From Fusobacterium naviforme (GTDB lineage: Bacteria; Bacillota; Clostridia; Lachnospirales; Lachnospiraceae), in NCBI GenBank assembly GCA_003014445.1, contig PYGH01000009.1, forward strand, positions 19,671-83,670: 64,000 bases of DNA, given 5' to 3'. Below the pieces are notes generated by a model. The model was not told the origin of the DNA. It saw only the letters and a program-made list of their open reading frames with translations, and ran no database searches. A program made the position numbers and the translations under genes. This document shows positions 17,897-26,634 of this stretch, one piece after another. Each line of letters begins with the position of its first letter. The stretch's first letter is position 1.

Positions 17897-18550
17897 TTAT
17901 AGTTTGATCTCACTGGGATAGGCCCACTTCTTAAGCTCCTCCGCCGGGAGCGCTGCGGGCTCCTTTCCGCCCATGGCTGTCAGCGTGAGGTAGTAGAGCT
18001 CTGCGACCTCCTCGACATACTGTGCCTTCAGAAAGGCCTCCTCCATGTCCGTACCGATTGCTATGGCTCCGTGGCTCTGCAGCAGACAGCAGTCCACTCT
18101 CTTCAGTGTCTCCGACACCACCTCCGCCAGCTCTGCCGTGCCCGGCCTCCTGTAGGGAGCCACCGGTACGACCCTGCCCCCTGTGATGCAGGCGCTCTCA
18201 TAGACAATCGCCGGAATCTCCTTATTCATCACCGCAAAGGCTGTCGAGTAGCGCGCGTGGGTGTGGACGATGGCCCGCATCTCCGGCCGCACCCGGTAGG
18301 TATAGAGGTGCATCAGCGCTTCGCTCGAAGGTCTCGCCGCACTCCTTCGCTCCACAACCCGCGCGTCCAGATCCAGCACACAGACATCGTCCGGCGTAAG
18401 CAACTCTCTTGCGACACCGCTCGGCGTGATGACCACATAGCCGCTCACCGCATCATACATACTGAAATTTCCCGATTTGTGTTTGCACATCCCGATGCGG
18501 TCCGCCTCCTTTGCGACCGCAACCACCTGTTGTTTCAGCTCTTCCAGCAT
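17897..18550 (-). CDS. Class II aldolase (FucA/Ald2-like), DHAP-producing
   Basis: A 217-residue zinc aldolase of the class II aldolase/adducin family (L-fuculose-1-phosphate aldolase type). The catalytic glutamate region PSSEALMHLYTYRV, the zinc ligands HTHARYS and a third histidine in LLQSHGAIAIG are all present. In the DHAP shunt, the equivalent enzyme (Ald2, DrdA) splits 5-methylthioribulose-1-phosphate or 5-deoxyribulose-1-phosphate to DHAP plus an aldehyde. That assignment here comes from the adjoining mtnA and mtnK genes; fuculose phosphate remains possible. GAGGAGG is five bases before ATG 18550. Confidence 0.88.
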   Translation of the reverse strand: MLEELKQQVVAVAKEADRIGMCKHKSGNFSMYDAVSGYVVITPSGVARELLTPDDVCVLDLDARVVERRSAARPSSEALMHLYTYRVRPEMRAIVHTHARYSTAFAVMNKEIPAIVYESACITGGRVVPVAPYRRPGTAELAEVVSETLKRVDCCLLQSHGAIAIGTDMEEAFLKAQYVEEVAELYYLTLTAMGGKEPAALPAEELKKWAYPSEIKL

Positions 18551-18567
18551 GTCTTCCTCCTCTGCCT

Positions 18568-19011
18568 CTACAGACAACCCTTTTGCAGTATGATACAGGC
18601 ATAAAATGCCTTTTCTGTCGTTGATACGACCGCGTAAGCCTGCTTCGCCTCCTCATAGAACTGAAAGCGATCCAGAAAACCGATGCGATCCGCCATCTCC
18701 GGTGCGTTTTCCCTGACAATCTCACGAAACGCATCCCATACAGGTGTCTCGAGCTCCGCATGCATGGGCATCTTATCCATGATGAGCACCGGCTTTTCCA
18801 CAAAATCGTCCAGCGGCAGGAGCTTCAGAATCGCGTCCAGAAGCTCCGTCGCCCGCAGTCCGTCACAGCGGATATTGGTATGATGCTCTGCGGCCGCGAC
18901 AGAGGCCGCTGGAAAATTCGCATCTCCGATCACAATGCGGTCTCCGTGTCCCATCTCATGCAGCGCCTTCAAAAGCTCCGGCGAAATGCAGTCCGGTATG
19001 TTTTTCAGCAT
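18568..19011 (-). CDS. RbsD/FucU-family sugar mutarotase
   Basis: A 147-residue RbsD/FucU protein, which interconverts sugar anomers. The signature ALHEMGHGDRIVIGDANFPA carries the catalytic histidine and aspartate, and the C-terminal YEEAKQAYAVVSTTE is also typical of FucU. In this operon the likely substrate is 5-methylthioribose or 5-deoxyribose, giving MtnK the anomer it needs; this is inference. GAGGGAAG precedes ATG 19011. It lies 11 bases from mtnA and 17 from the aldolase gene. Confidence 0.9.
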   Translation of the reverse strand: MLKNIPDCISPELLKALHEMGHGDRIVIGDANFPAASVAAAEHHTNIRCDGLRATELLDAILKLLPLDDFVEKPVLIMDKMPMHAELETPVWDAFREIVRENAPEMADRIGFLDRFQFYEEAKQAYAVVSTTEKAFYACIILQKGCL

Positions 19012-19022
19012 AGGCGCTTCCC

Positions 19023-20117
19023 TCACATTCCAAGCTGCCGGAACGCTGCACCATAAGGCGCGGTGCAGAGTCCCTTTTCAGTGATGATACCGGTGATCAG
19101 CTCGTGATCTGTCACATCAAAAGCAGGATTGTAGACATCCACCCCATCCGGAGCCATGCGCTCCCGGTACCACATCTCTGTGACCTCATCCGGATCCCTC
19201 ATCTCGATCGGGATTTCCGCTCCCGTCGGCGTCCTCATGTCAATCGTGGAGCTCGGCGCACAGACATAGAAGGGAATCCCGTAGTGCTTCGCGAGGATCG
19301 CAACGCCGGAGGTGCCGATCTTATTCGCTGCATCGCCATTCGCCGCGACACGGTCGCAGCCCACAAAGACAATATCAATCTTTCCGGACTTCATGAGGAT
19401 GGAGGCCATGTTGTCACACTGCAGAGTGGTTCTGATCCCTGCACTGTGCAGCTCAAGCGCTGTGAGCCGCGCGCCCTGAAGGAGCGGTCTGGTCTCGTCG
19501 CAGTAGACATGGATCTCCTGACCGGCCCAGCCGTGCTCCAGGGCGACATACATGGGTGCAGTCGCCGTGCCGTACTTCGCCGTGGCGAGCGTGCCCGCAT
19601 TGCAGTGAGTCAGAATTCCGATCTCCCTTCCCTTCTGTTTCAGTTCCGACAGCAGCCGGAAGCCGATCTCCCCTATGCTTCTGCTGATCTGCACATCCTC
19701 CTCCCGGATCCGCTCTGCCTCCGCGAAGAGCAGCTCACACAGCTCCCGCAGCGGCATTTCTTCATGCTTCTTGACACAGTCCTCCATCCGGTTCAGTGCC
19801 CAGAAGAGATTCACAGCTGTCGGCCTTGAGGACGCGAGATACTCTTTCTCCTTCCTGAATTCTTCAAAAAAGTGCGCGTAGTCCGCCGCCTCAATCTTCG
19901 ATGCCAGCAAGGCTATGCCACAGGCCGCACACACACCGATCGCCGGTGCGCCGCGCACCCTCAGTTTTTTAATCGCCTCCCATATCTCCTCCCTTGTGGA
20001 GAGACAAATCCGCTTTCTGGTTCCCGGCAGCAGGGTCTGGTCGATGATATCGACTGCCGTTCTGTCGGCATTCATCCTTACAGAGAGTAGCTCGTCAAAA
20101 AAACGTTCCGCATCCAT
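19023..20117 (-). CDS. mtnA: Methylthioribose-1-phosphate isomerase (or 5-deoxyribose-1-phosphate isomerase)
   Basis: A 364-residue aldose-ketose isomerase of the MtnA/eIF2B-alpha-like family. Catalytic motifs are visible: ILTHCNAGTLATAKYGTA (catalytic cysteine) and VGCDRVAANGDAANKIGT (catalytic aspartate), plus the N-terminal RVRGAPAIGV. It converts MTR-1-phosphate to the ribulose form; the same enzyme class acts on 5-deoxyribose-1-phosphate. It follows mtnK by 12 bases, with AGGAGGAAGG before its ATG. No other genes of the aerobic methionine salvage pathway (mtnB, mtnC, mtnD, mtnW) are in the operon, which favours the aldolase (DHAP) route. Confidence 0.92.
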   Translation of the reverse strand: MDAERFFDELLSVRMNADRTAVDIIDQTLLPGTRKRICLSTREEIWEAIKKLRVRGAPAIGVCAACGIALLASKIEAADYAHFFEEFRKEKEYLASSRPTAVNLFWALNRMEDCVKKHEEMPLRELCELLFAEAERIREEDVQISRSIGEIGFRLLSELKQKGREIGILTHCNAGTLATAKYGTATAPMYVALEHGWAGQEIHVYCDETRPLLQGARLTALELHSAGIRTTLQCDNMASILMKSGKIDIVFVGCDRVAANGDAANKIGTSGVAILAKHYGIPFYVCAPSSTIDMRTPTGAEIPIEMRDPDEVTEMWYRERMAPDGVDVYNPAFDVTDHELITGIITEKGLCTAPYGAAFRQLGM

Positions 20118-20129
20118 CGTCCTTCCTCC

Positions 20130-21359
20130 TCATCTGAGACTTTCCGCTGCCTTCCGCTCCGCGCGGCGCACTGCATCCACAAAATCGCGCCCGCAGCGAT
20201 ACTCCGCTGCATTCAGGATATAATCCTTGCCCGTGTAGATGTTGATGCGCTCCGCCATCAGGCGGTCGTGTTCATCCTCGATCCCCGTGACATCGGCTAC
20301 ATTCGCCATGCCGACTGTCCTCCGGTGAAGCTCTGTGCCCGCATAGCCCGCGGTGTCTCTGAGTATCCCGGCGAGATACCACTCCTTAAAGCCCGGCACC
20401 TTCGCCATGGGCTCCGTGACCGCCTCATCGTACTTCCGGCAAAACTTCTCGATAAAGAGATCCATGCTCTTCTCGATCGACTTGAGGATCCAGTCACAGA
20501 ACTCCCGCTTTCCGTGCGCCAGACCGTTGTCGTAAGCAAAGATCAGGTTTGCAACGACATTGCCCGTGTCGTAGCCCATGGGCGCGTAAGTGCCAAACTC
20601 CGAATCAAAGACCTTCGTCGCCCCCTCCCTGATGAATATGGATCCGGTGTGCAGGTCCCCCTGAATGAGTGCCTGTGCATTTGTCATGAACCCAAATTTC
20701 AGCTTTGCAACCTCGAGCTGCAGAGTCTCGTCCTCATAGAGCTCCCGGCGTACAAAGTCCGCATTCGGTGCATAGATATTGTTTCTGCAATTAATATCCA
20801 TGTAGGGCTCCATGAGCACCAGCTTCTCCGTGATGTCGCAGAGATCCGGAGAGATGAACCGTCCCACGAGCTCCTTCTTCTCCCGGTGATCCATGACCAG
20901 ATCGCTGCTTAAGAGCAGTGTGTTCACCAGAAAGTCCGAGATGTCCTCCGCAAAGTGCGGGTAGATCTCGTGCTTCAGCATGGCTTGGCGCATCACCTGA
21001 AAATCCGAGCAGTCCTCCATGCCGCAGGCGCACATCACCGTGTCATAGAAATAGATGCGCGGCACCATGCCCGGCGCGAATTTATCCTCCAGGGTGATGA
21101 TCTCTGCCTCAAGGCGGTTTCTGTCCTTTGAGGGCTTCATATCCTTCGATATACGGGTCTCTGTTCCCGCCTGCTTCACAAAAATAGAGTTTCCCTTGCC
21201 GTCCATCACGCGGTAGACATAGTTCAGGTTGCCGTGCTCCGCAGGGACTATCACTTCCATGCTCGCCTCATCCCAAGCTATCATGGAACCTGTCTTTTCA
21301 AGCGTATACTCCTTTACATCGCTCGCTTCCATCTGAAAATAACTGTCAAATCTGGACAT
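20130..21359 (-). CDS. mtnK: S-methyl-5-thioribose kinase MtnK
   Basis: A 409-residue aminoglycoside-phosphotransferase-fold kinase, standard length for MtnK. It phosphorylates 5-methylthioribose at C1; MtnK in the DHAP shunt also uses 5-deoxyribose. Key parts are the nucleotide-binding N-lobe (GNLNYVYRV, then IFVKQA), the catalytic loop LIQGDLHTGSIFI and the metal site VFDSEFGTYAPMGYDTGN. The C-terminal region EWYLAGILRDTAGYAGTELH is MtnK-specific. AAAGGAGG lies upstream of ATG 21359. It begins 46 bases after the permease gene. Confidence 0.94.
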   Translation of the reverse strand: MSRFDSYFQMEASDVKEYTLEKTGSMIAWDEASMEVIVPAEHGNLNYVYRVMDGKGNSIFVKQAGTETRISKDMKPSKDRNRLEAEIITLEDKFAPGMVPRIYFYDTVMCACGMEDCSDFQVMRQAMLKHEIYPHFAEDISDFLVNTLLLSSDLVMDHREKKELVGRFISPDLCDITEKLVLMEPYMDINCRNNIYAPNADFVRRELYEDETLQLEVAKLKFGFMTNAQALIQGDLHTGSIFIREGATKVFDSEFGTYAPMGYDTGNVVANLIFAYDNGLAHGKREFCDWILKSIEKSMDLFIEKFCRKYDEAVTEPMAKVPGFKEWYLAGILRDTAGYAGTELHRRTVGMANVADVTGIEDEHDRLMAERINIYTGKDYILNAAEYRCGRDFVDAVRRAERKAAESLR

Positions 21360-21405
21360 ACTTCCTGATTCCTCCTTTGCTTACTCTCACTCGCTGTCTT
21401 CTGTG

Positions 21406-22383
21406 TCAACTTTCCTTCTTGTACGCGTATGCTGCAATCAGAGCCAGTGCCAGCACCGCTCCCTTCACTGCCGGAAGCACGTAAAACGGCACTGCGCAGA
21501 TGGTAAGGCCGTTCTCCAGTGTGGATACCAGCATGGAGCCGATCATGGTTCCGAGCGCGTTCGGCTTCTCCGCGCCGCCCACCGTTCTTCCGACGAAGAC
21601 CGCCGCGAGAGAGGGCATCAGATAGTTGTCACAGCACATCACCTGCGCGGAGCTCCCTCGCGAAGCCACCAGTATACCGCCGATCGCGATGAAAACCGCA
21701 GTGATCATACCCGCGAGATAGCGGTACTTCTTCGTGTCGATGCCGGAGAGCTTTGCCGCCTCCTTGTTCCCGCCCATCGCATAGAGATAGCGTCCATGCT
21801 TCGTGAAGTTCAGAAAGACGTAGGCCGTGAGCACACAGCCCAGCATGATAATGATGATCCACGGAGCTCTTCCGATCGCCGAGAAAGACTCTGAGAGCGC
21901 GGTTCTGACCGGTGCTGTGTTCCAAGGCGTCTTCATGCCTGTGGAGACTGCGCCGCCGCCGATATACCACTGCCCCAGCCCCTGATGCACAAACATCAGC
22001 GCACAGGTGGCAAGCATATCCGGAATCTTGCAGATCAGGATCAGGAACATGGTCAGCTGATACATGATCAGCGTCGCAACAATGCAGACGAGTATGGACA
22101 TCGGAAGCGAGAGCCCGAACCACAGGTATGCAGAAACAAAAACATAGGCAGAGCAGCTCGCAAGCGTGCCCGCTGACATATCAAAGCCGTCCGGCGCCAT
22201 GGTTACAGTCGCTGCAATTCCAAAGACCGTATTGATCGCCATAGCTCTCAGAATATTGACCATATTGCTCTCTGAAAAAAATGCGCTGCCCTTCATCGCC
22301 GTGAAGACCACAAAGCACACCAGAAGAGCGAGGACCGCGGCCCAGTCCACGAGGAACTTTACTGTGTTTTTCTTCTGTTTCAT
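21406..22383 (-). CDS. Sugar ABC transporter permease (RbsC-like)
   Basis: A 325-residue hydrophobic protein of the ribose/galactoside (RbsC/MglC) permease family, with about eight to ten membrane segments. Family marks include the basic cytoplasmic start, the loop around NFTKHGRYLYAMGGNKEAAKLSGID (quoted in part: YAMGGNKEAAKLSGI) and the conserved C-terminal region GGAEKPNALGTMIGS. Its ATG overlaps the stop of the ATPase gene (ATGA, 22380-22383). It would form the channel importing the pentose handled by the downstream enzymes. Confidence 0.9.
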   Translation of the reverse strand: MKQKKNTVKFLVDWAAVLALLVCFVVFTAMKGSAFFSESNMVNILRAMAINTVFGIAATVTMAPDGFDMSAGTLASCSAYVFVSAYLWFGLSLPMSILVCIVATLIMYQLTMFLILICKIPDMLATCALMFVHQGLGQWYIGGGAVSTGMKTPWNTAPVRTALSESFSAIGRAPWIIIIMLGCVLTAYVFLNFTKHGRYLYAMGGNKEAAKLSGIDTKKYRYLAGMITAVFIAIGGILVASRGSSAQVMCCDNYLMPSLAAVFVGRTVGGAEKPNALGTMIGSMLVSTLENGLTICAVPFYVLPAVKGAVLALALIAAYAYKKES

Positions 22384-23933
22384 AGCTGCATCTCCTGTCG
22401 TTCTTTTCCTTTTATTTGCTTTCCGCCGACGGAATAGTACATGATTTCATCCTCGCTCGTCTCTGCACTCACAAGCTCCGCCTGGATCTGTCCGTTGTAC
22501 ATCACATACATCCGATCGGTCAGAGAGAGAAGCTCCGCGTTCTCACAGGTCGCATAGAGCACCGCATTGCCCTCCGCGGCAATCTTCTGGATCAGGTGGA
22601 AGATATCCTGCTTCGCACCGACATCAACCCCCTTCGTGGGCTCGTCAAAGATATAGAGATCACAGTCCGCCGCAAGCCACTTTCCGACCGCGACCTTCTG
22701 CTGGTTTCCGCCTGAGAGATTCTTGACAAGCTGGCGCTCCGACGGTGTTGCAATTCCGAGATCCCGGATGTAGCTTCTCGCATTCTCCAAAACCTTTCCG
22801 CGGTTCACAAAGGAGGCGGTGCAGAAGCGGGACAGGCAGGCCGCCGAGAGATTGAAGCTCACATTCTCATGCACCAGAACGCCCTCTTTTCTCCTCTCTT
22901 CCGGAACCAACGCGATGCGCTGCTTTACCGCATCCGAGGAATTCCGGATATTCAGGGCCCTGCCCTTCAGCTTTATACTGCCTCCGGTTCTTCTGTATGC
23001 GCCGAAGATCGTCTTGCAGAGCTCCGATTTGCCTGCGCCGACCAGTCCCGCGATACCTACGATCTCGCCGCGCCGCGCGTAAAGGGAGATATCCCGTATT
23101 CTTCCATCCGCTCCGGAGAAGCCCTCCAGCTCAAAGAGTATCTCTCCGGTATGAGCCGCCTCTCTTCTATGATTCTCCTCAAAGCTTCTGCCCAACATCA
23201 TTTCAACAATTTCTTTTGTTGTGGTCTGCTCTGTAATATTCCTGCTCTCTATGATCTGTCCGTTTCGCATAACCGTGTAGCTGTCACAGATCTCCAAAAT
23301 CTCATTCAGACGATGGGAGATAAAGAGTATCGCTACATTTTCCGTCTCGTGCAAATGTCTGACTACACGAAAGAGCTCCTCTGTCTCCTGACTGCTGAGC
23401 GGCGCGGTCGGCTCGTCCAGTATAAGAAAATTGCAGCGCGCACGTATCGCCTTCGCGATGAGCACCATCTGTTTCTGTGCGAGCGAGAGATTCTGCACCA
23501 GCTCCCTCTCATCGATCTGCTCTCGGCTGATATGGAGCTTTTCCAGCGCCTCGCGTCCCTCCTGATAGGTCTTCTGCCAGTTCATGAAGAAGCCGGTTTT
23601 TCCCATGACCATATCGTTCTGGATAATATTTTCCGCCACAGAGAGCGTCGGATAGAGCGCGGTATCGACCTCCTGATACACGATCTGGATGCCGAGACGC
23701 TTCGCCTCCACCGGCGTCCGTATCTCCACAGCTCTCCCGCCGAGCGATATCTCTCCGGTGTAGCCGGGATTTGCCCCCGCAAGTATCTTCATCAGAGTGG
23801 ATTTGCCCGCGCCGTTTGCACCAACCACCGCCCGTATCTCCCCGGTTTCCACCTTGAAGTTCACCTGATCCAGCGCCTTGACCCCCGGAAATTCAATCGA
23901 TATATTCCTTGTCTCAAGCTTTATTTTTTCCAT
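22380..23933 (-). CDS. Sugar ABC transporter ATPase with two nucleotide-binding domains (RbsA-like)
   Basis: A 517-residue double ABC ATPase of the RbsA/MglA family. The first domain has Walker A GANGAGKST and Walker B FLILDEPTAPLS. The second has the degenerate P-loop GLVGAGKSEL and Walker B LYIFDEPTKGVD, with signature LSGGNQQKV. Two fused ATPase domains are normal for carbohydrate uptake type 2 importers. The start at 23933 (MEKIKLETRNISIEFPGVKA) is taken because residues before it are not family-like, although its ribosome-binding site is weak. Confidence 0.92.
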   Translation of the reverse strand: MEKIKLETRNISIEFPGVKALDQVNFKVETGEIRAVVGANGAGKSTLMKILAGANPGYTGEISLGGRAVEIRTPVEAKRLGIQIVYQEVDTALYPTLSVAENIIQNDMVMGKTGFFMNWQKTYQEGREALEKLHISREQIDERELVQNLSLAQKQMVLIAKAIRARCNFLILDEPTAPLSSQETEELFRVVRHLHETENVAILFISHRLNEILEICDSYTVMRNGQIIESRNITEQTTTKEIVEMMLGRSFEENHRREAAHTGEILFELEGFSGADGRIRDISLYARRGEIVGIAGLVGAGKSELCKTIFGAYRRTGGSIKLKGRALNIRNSSDAVKQRIALVPEERRKEGVLVHENVSFNLSAACLSRFCTASFVNRGKVLENARSYIRDLGIATPSERQLVKNLSGGNQQKVAVGKWLAADCDLYIFDEPTKGVDVGAKQDIFHLIQKIAAEGNAVLYATCENAELLSLTDRMYVMYNGQIQAELVSAETSEDEIMYYSVGGKQIKGKERQEMQL

Positions 23934-23967
23934 ATTATTCCATGCTTTCTCTGCACTTTTTAAACCA

Positions 23968-24040
23968 GAGGGAGGTCTCGGCTCCCCGATACCTCCCTCT
24001 TTCAAAGCTCTGTCTGCGGCTCCGGCAGCGCCACGTGCCG
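23968..24040 (-). other. Intercistronic hairpins between binding-protein and ATPase genes
   Basis: Two stems occur in the 120-base gap. One pairs GAGGGAGGT (23968-23976) with ACCTCCCTC (23991-23999); the other pairs CTGCGGC with GCCGCAG near 24012-24040. There is no strong T-tract. Such structures commonly protect or partially terminate transcripts so that the binding protein is made in excess. Confidence 0.55.
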
Positions 24041-24053
24041 CAGCGCGGATTTC

Positions 24054-25259
24054 TTACTTGTGAATCAGATCCTTCGGCATCCACTCCGCCTCAGAGAGAT
24101 AGTCTATATTGCCATAAGTCTCGCCCGCAATCTCGCCGAGATTCTCAACGGTGGACTCTGCCTTCAGCTCGCTCGCCTTGATTGCAGTTCCCGGAACCTC
24201 TACGACATCAACACCTGCTTCCTTGCTCGCCGGATCGTAGATCTTGTCGTACTCACCAGCCAGCTCGAGCATGAGAATGCGCATACCGATCTCGCCGTTC
24301 ATCGTCCAGTCCGTGGTTCCCGCTGCGGTCCAGATATCAGATCTCATCTGCATATTGGTGACATCCACCGGATCGATATCGACAGATGCCATGGGAAGGG
24401 TCTCGCCGTTCTTACCGTTGAAATTGTCGTTCTCGGCAATAGCGTTGTAGACGCCCTGACCGTACATATCATAGTAGGCGATCACACCATCCACATCCTC
24501 GCGCTTCACACCCTGCAGGTACGCAGCGGTGACAGTATTTGCGGAGTCAACGGAATCCTGAAGCGGCTGAATCTCGCCGACGGTCTTGATCTTTCCGGCA
24601 GCCTCGTACTCTGCCCAGCCTATCTCGCGGCGGTCAAACGGGCTGTTGAAGTTCGGGCCTCTCCAGACCTTGATGAGACGGACGCCTTCGCCGTACTTTT
24701 CGATCATCTGATCCAAGAGCACGGTCACGAGAGACTTGTCCTGCTGGAACATCTGGGTTACACCCGGGAGCTTCTGGTACTGACCATCGGTGTAGAACTG
24801 TGTGTCAAAGGTCACGATCTTCAGATCCGGATACTGCTCTGTGATCTCCTTCAAGAAGACATAGGAGCCATCCTGGTTTCCGTGGCTCAGCAGCAGTCCG
24901 TCGTAGCCCGCGGATGCGCAGGTTCGGATGGTATCCTGCCACTTGTTGAAATCGCCGTCACAGAAGAAGAAATCAAAATCCACGCCGAGGGAATCGCAGA
25001 GATCCTGGCAGGAATCCTTCCACATCTGGAAGATGGTCGCGGAGGGCAGGAGCATGACATAAGCCACCTTTTTGCCCGCTACCGGGTTCTGTGCAGCAGC
25101 CGCCTCGGGGGTCTCTGCCTGAGCTTCGCTCGAGGCCTCTGCCTGCGCCGTCGTCGCAGCCGGAGTCGCACCGCCGCCGGAGCTTCCGCAGCCGACAAGC
25201 ATGGGGATGACCATAGAAACCGCAAGTACTGTACTCATTAATTTCCGAAACTTCCTCAT
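24054..25259 (-). CDS. Sugar ABC transporter substrate-binding lipoprotein
   Basis: A 401-residue periplasmic-binding-protein-like I family protein (RbsB type), lipid-anchored. The signal peptide ends in the lipobox LVGC at about residues 21-24, followed by a glycine/serine/alanine-rich linker. The mature domain begins GKKVAYVMLLPSATIFQMW and has LLLSHGNQDGSYVF and GVIAYYDMYGQGVYNAIAEN. It heads the operon. Given the mtnK-mtnA-aldolase genes downstream, the ligand may be 5-methylthioribose, 5-deoxyribose or their nucleosides. AAGGAGG stands before ATG 25259. Confidence 0.9.
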   Translation of the reverse strand: MRKFRKLMSTVLAVSMVIPMLVGCGSSGGGATPAATTAQAEASSEAQAETPEAAAAQNPVAGKKVAYVMLLPSATIFQMWKDSCQDLCDSLGVDFDFFFCDGDFNKWQDTIRTCASAGYDGLLLSHGNQDGSYVFLKEITEQYPDLKIVTFDTQFYTDGQYQKLPGVTQMFQQDKSLVTVLLDQMIEKYGEGVRLIKVWRGPNFNSPFDRREIGWAEYEAAGKIKTVGEIQPLQDSVDSANTVTAAYLQGVKREDVDGVIAYYDMYGQGVYNAIAENDNFNGKNGETLPMASVDIDPVDVTNMQMRSDIWTAAGTTDWTMNGEIGMRILMLELAGEYDKIYDPASKEAGVDVVEVPGTAIKASELKAESTVENLGEIAGETYGNIDYLSEAEWMPKDLIHK

Positions 25260-25274
25260 AATACTTTTCCTCCT

Positions 25275-25347
25275 TGTTTAGTAAACATTTTTGCGTTGGT
25301 TCGGAAATGTTCAACTAAACATTAACCCTATTTTGATTCAAAGTCAA
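25275..25347 (-). promoter_or_regulatory. Operon promoter with two LacI-type operators
   Basis: On the minus strand TTGACT (25347-25342), a 17-base spacer and TAATGT (25324-25319) form the promoter. A perfect palindrome TGTTTAGTAAACA lies at 25275-25287, just before the ribosome-binding site. An imperfect copy, TGTTCAACTAAACA (25308-25321), overlaps the -10. Both positions would block transcription when bound. Confidence 0.7.
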
Positions 25348-25428
25348 TATTTTATATATATTTCTTACACTTTGTATAATTTTATCCCTACTTACTTGTG
25401 CATAATCCCCATTGTCTCTCCTCTACCA

Positions 25429-25437
25429 TTTACTAAA
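25429..25437. promoter_or_regulatory. Third TTTAGTAAA operator-like site
   Basis: The core TTTACTAAA (reverse TTTAGTAAA) recurs about 90 bases upstream of the promoter, extending to AGTTTAGTAAATG. A distal operator for DNA looping is a reasonable reading. Confidence 0.45.
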
Positions 25438-25579
25438 CTACGTTATTTTTTTATCTAATTTTCAGAGGGCGTAGGAATGTTTTCTGCGCAAAAAAAATCG
25501 CAGACAGAATGTATTCCGTCTGCGAAGCTATATTATAGATATATGGAATGCTTTACGGCCGCTCTGCACTTTCGACTCT

Positions 25580-26587
25580 CTACGGCTGCGGCAGCACCCT
25601 GACACTGTCTCTCACAACCAGCCTCCCTGTGAGCTCCGTCTTCATAGTAGAAAATCCCGGATCACTGATGAGCTGCAGCAGCTGCAGCACCGCCTGCCTG
25701 CCGATCAGCTTCCGCTGCACATGAACCGTAGTCAATGCCGGCGAGCTGATTGAGGCATAGGGAATATCATCAAACCCGATGATCGAGACATCGCGCGGAA
25801 TCTTGTAGCCCTTCTCCTTCAGCGCCTTCATGGCCCCCAGCGCAATGGTATCATTTTCCGCAAAGAAGGCGGAGGGAAGTGTGACATCACCCTCAAGATG
25901 AGCCAGAAAATCGTCGTGCGTGCCGATCATGGTGGGATTCAGCTTATAGTCGTGCTGCTCGTCAAAGCTTAATTCCAGCTCGTGAACCAGCTTCCGGAAT
26001 GCCTCCTCGCGCTCCCGGAAATTTTCCGTGTCCATAGAGCTCCCGAGAAAACCGATCTGTCTGTGTCCGCACTTCCTCAGATAAAGCAGCGCAAGGCGGA
26101 CATTTTCATAATTGTTCATGCACACGCTGCTGTAGCTGTGACTCGGAATATTGTTATCCACAACCACAAAAGGAATGCGGATATCCCCCATGAGCTGATA
26201 CTCCTCCCGGCGAAGCTCTGTCCCGATCATGATCATACCGGCATATTTCTCATAATCAAGGTTTTTGAGTCCCTGCTCGAGATCGCTCTTCATGACCGTG
26301 AGCGTCATGCCGATATTTTCCTTGCGCAGCTGTCCCTCGATCGCATCAATGATCATGGAAATGAAGCCCTGATTCTCCTCCACAAAGAAGCCGTTCTTAT
26401 AGTATTTCATCACCAGTACGTTCCGCTCCGCAGCTGCCCGCTTCGGTGACGGGTGATAATCATATTTCTCCAGTGCCTTCCGGATCTTCTCTCTGGTCTC
26501 GTCACTCACACCTTTTTTTCCATTCAGCACGATGGAGATTGCAGAAGGGGAAAAACCGGTGATCTTCGACAGCTCCCGAATTGTCAT
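25580..26587 (-). CDS. LacI-family transcriptional regulator
   Basis: A 335-residue regulator. The helix-turn-helix MTIRELSKITGFSPSAISIV and hinge helix NGKKGVSDETREKIRKALEK are at the N-terminus, followed by a periplasmic-binding-protein-like effector domain containing FVVVDNN, IGFLGSS and IIGFDDIPYASISSPALTTV. It is transcribed toward the importer/mtn operon from its own promoter. The TTTAGTAAA-core sites in both promoters suggest it controls the operon and itself, with the imported sugar or its phosphate as inducer. GGAGGGG precedes ATG 26587. Confidence 0.92.
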   Translation of the reverse strand: MTIRELSKITGFSPSAISIVLNGKKGVSDETREKIRKALEKYDYHPSPKRAAAERNVLVMKYYKNGFFVEENQGFISMIIDAIEGQLRKENIGMTLTVMKSDLEQGLKNLDYEKYAGMIMIGTELRREEYQLMGDIRIPFVVVDNNIPSHSYSSVCMNNYENVRLALLYLRKCGHRQIGFLGSSMDTENFREREEAFRKLVHELELSFDEQHDYKLNPTMIGTHDDFLAHLEGDVTLPSAFFAENDTIALGAMKALKEKGYKIPRDVSIIGFDDIPYASISSPALTTVHVQRKLIGRQAVLQLLQLISDPGFSTMKTELTGRLVVRDSVRVLPQP

Positions 26588-26634
26588 ACCCGCCCCTCCT
26601 CTCTCTCATAAACAAAGCTAAACTCTTTCATAAT

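Noticed and set aside
22869..25241. Long plus-strand open frames (364 and 393 codons)
   Set aside because: Both are antisense to the importer ATPase and binding-protein genes, which have clear motifs and starts.
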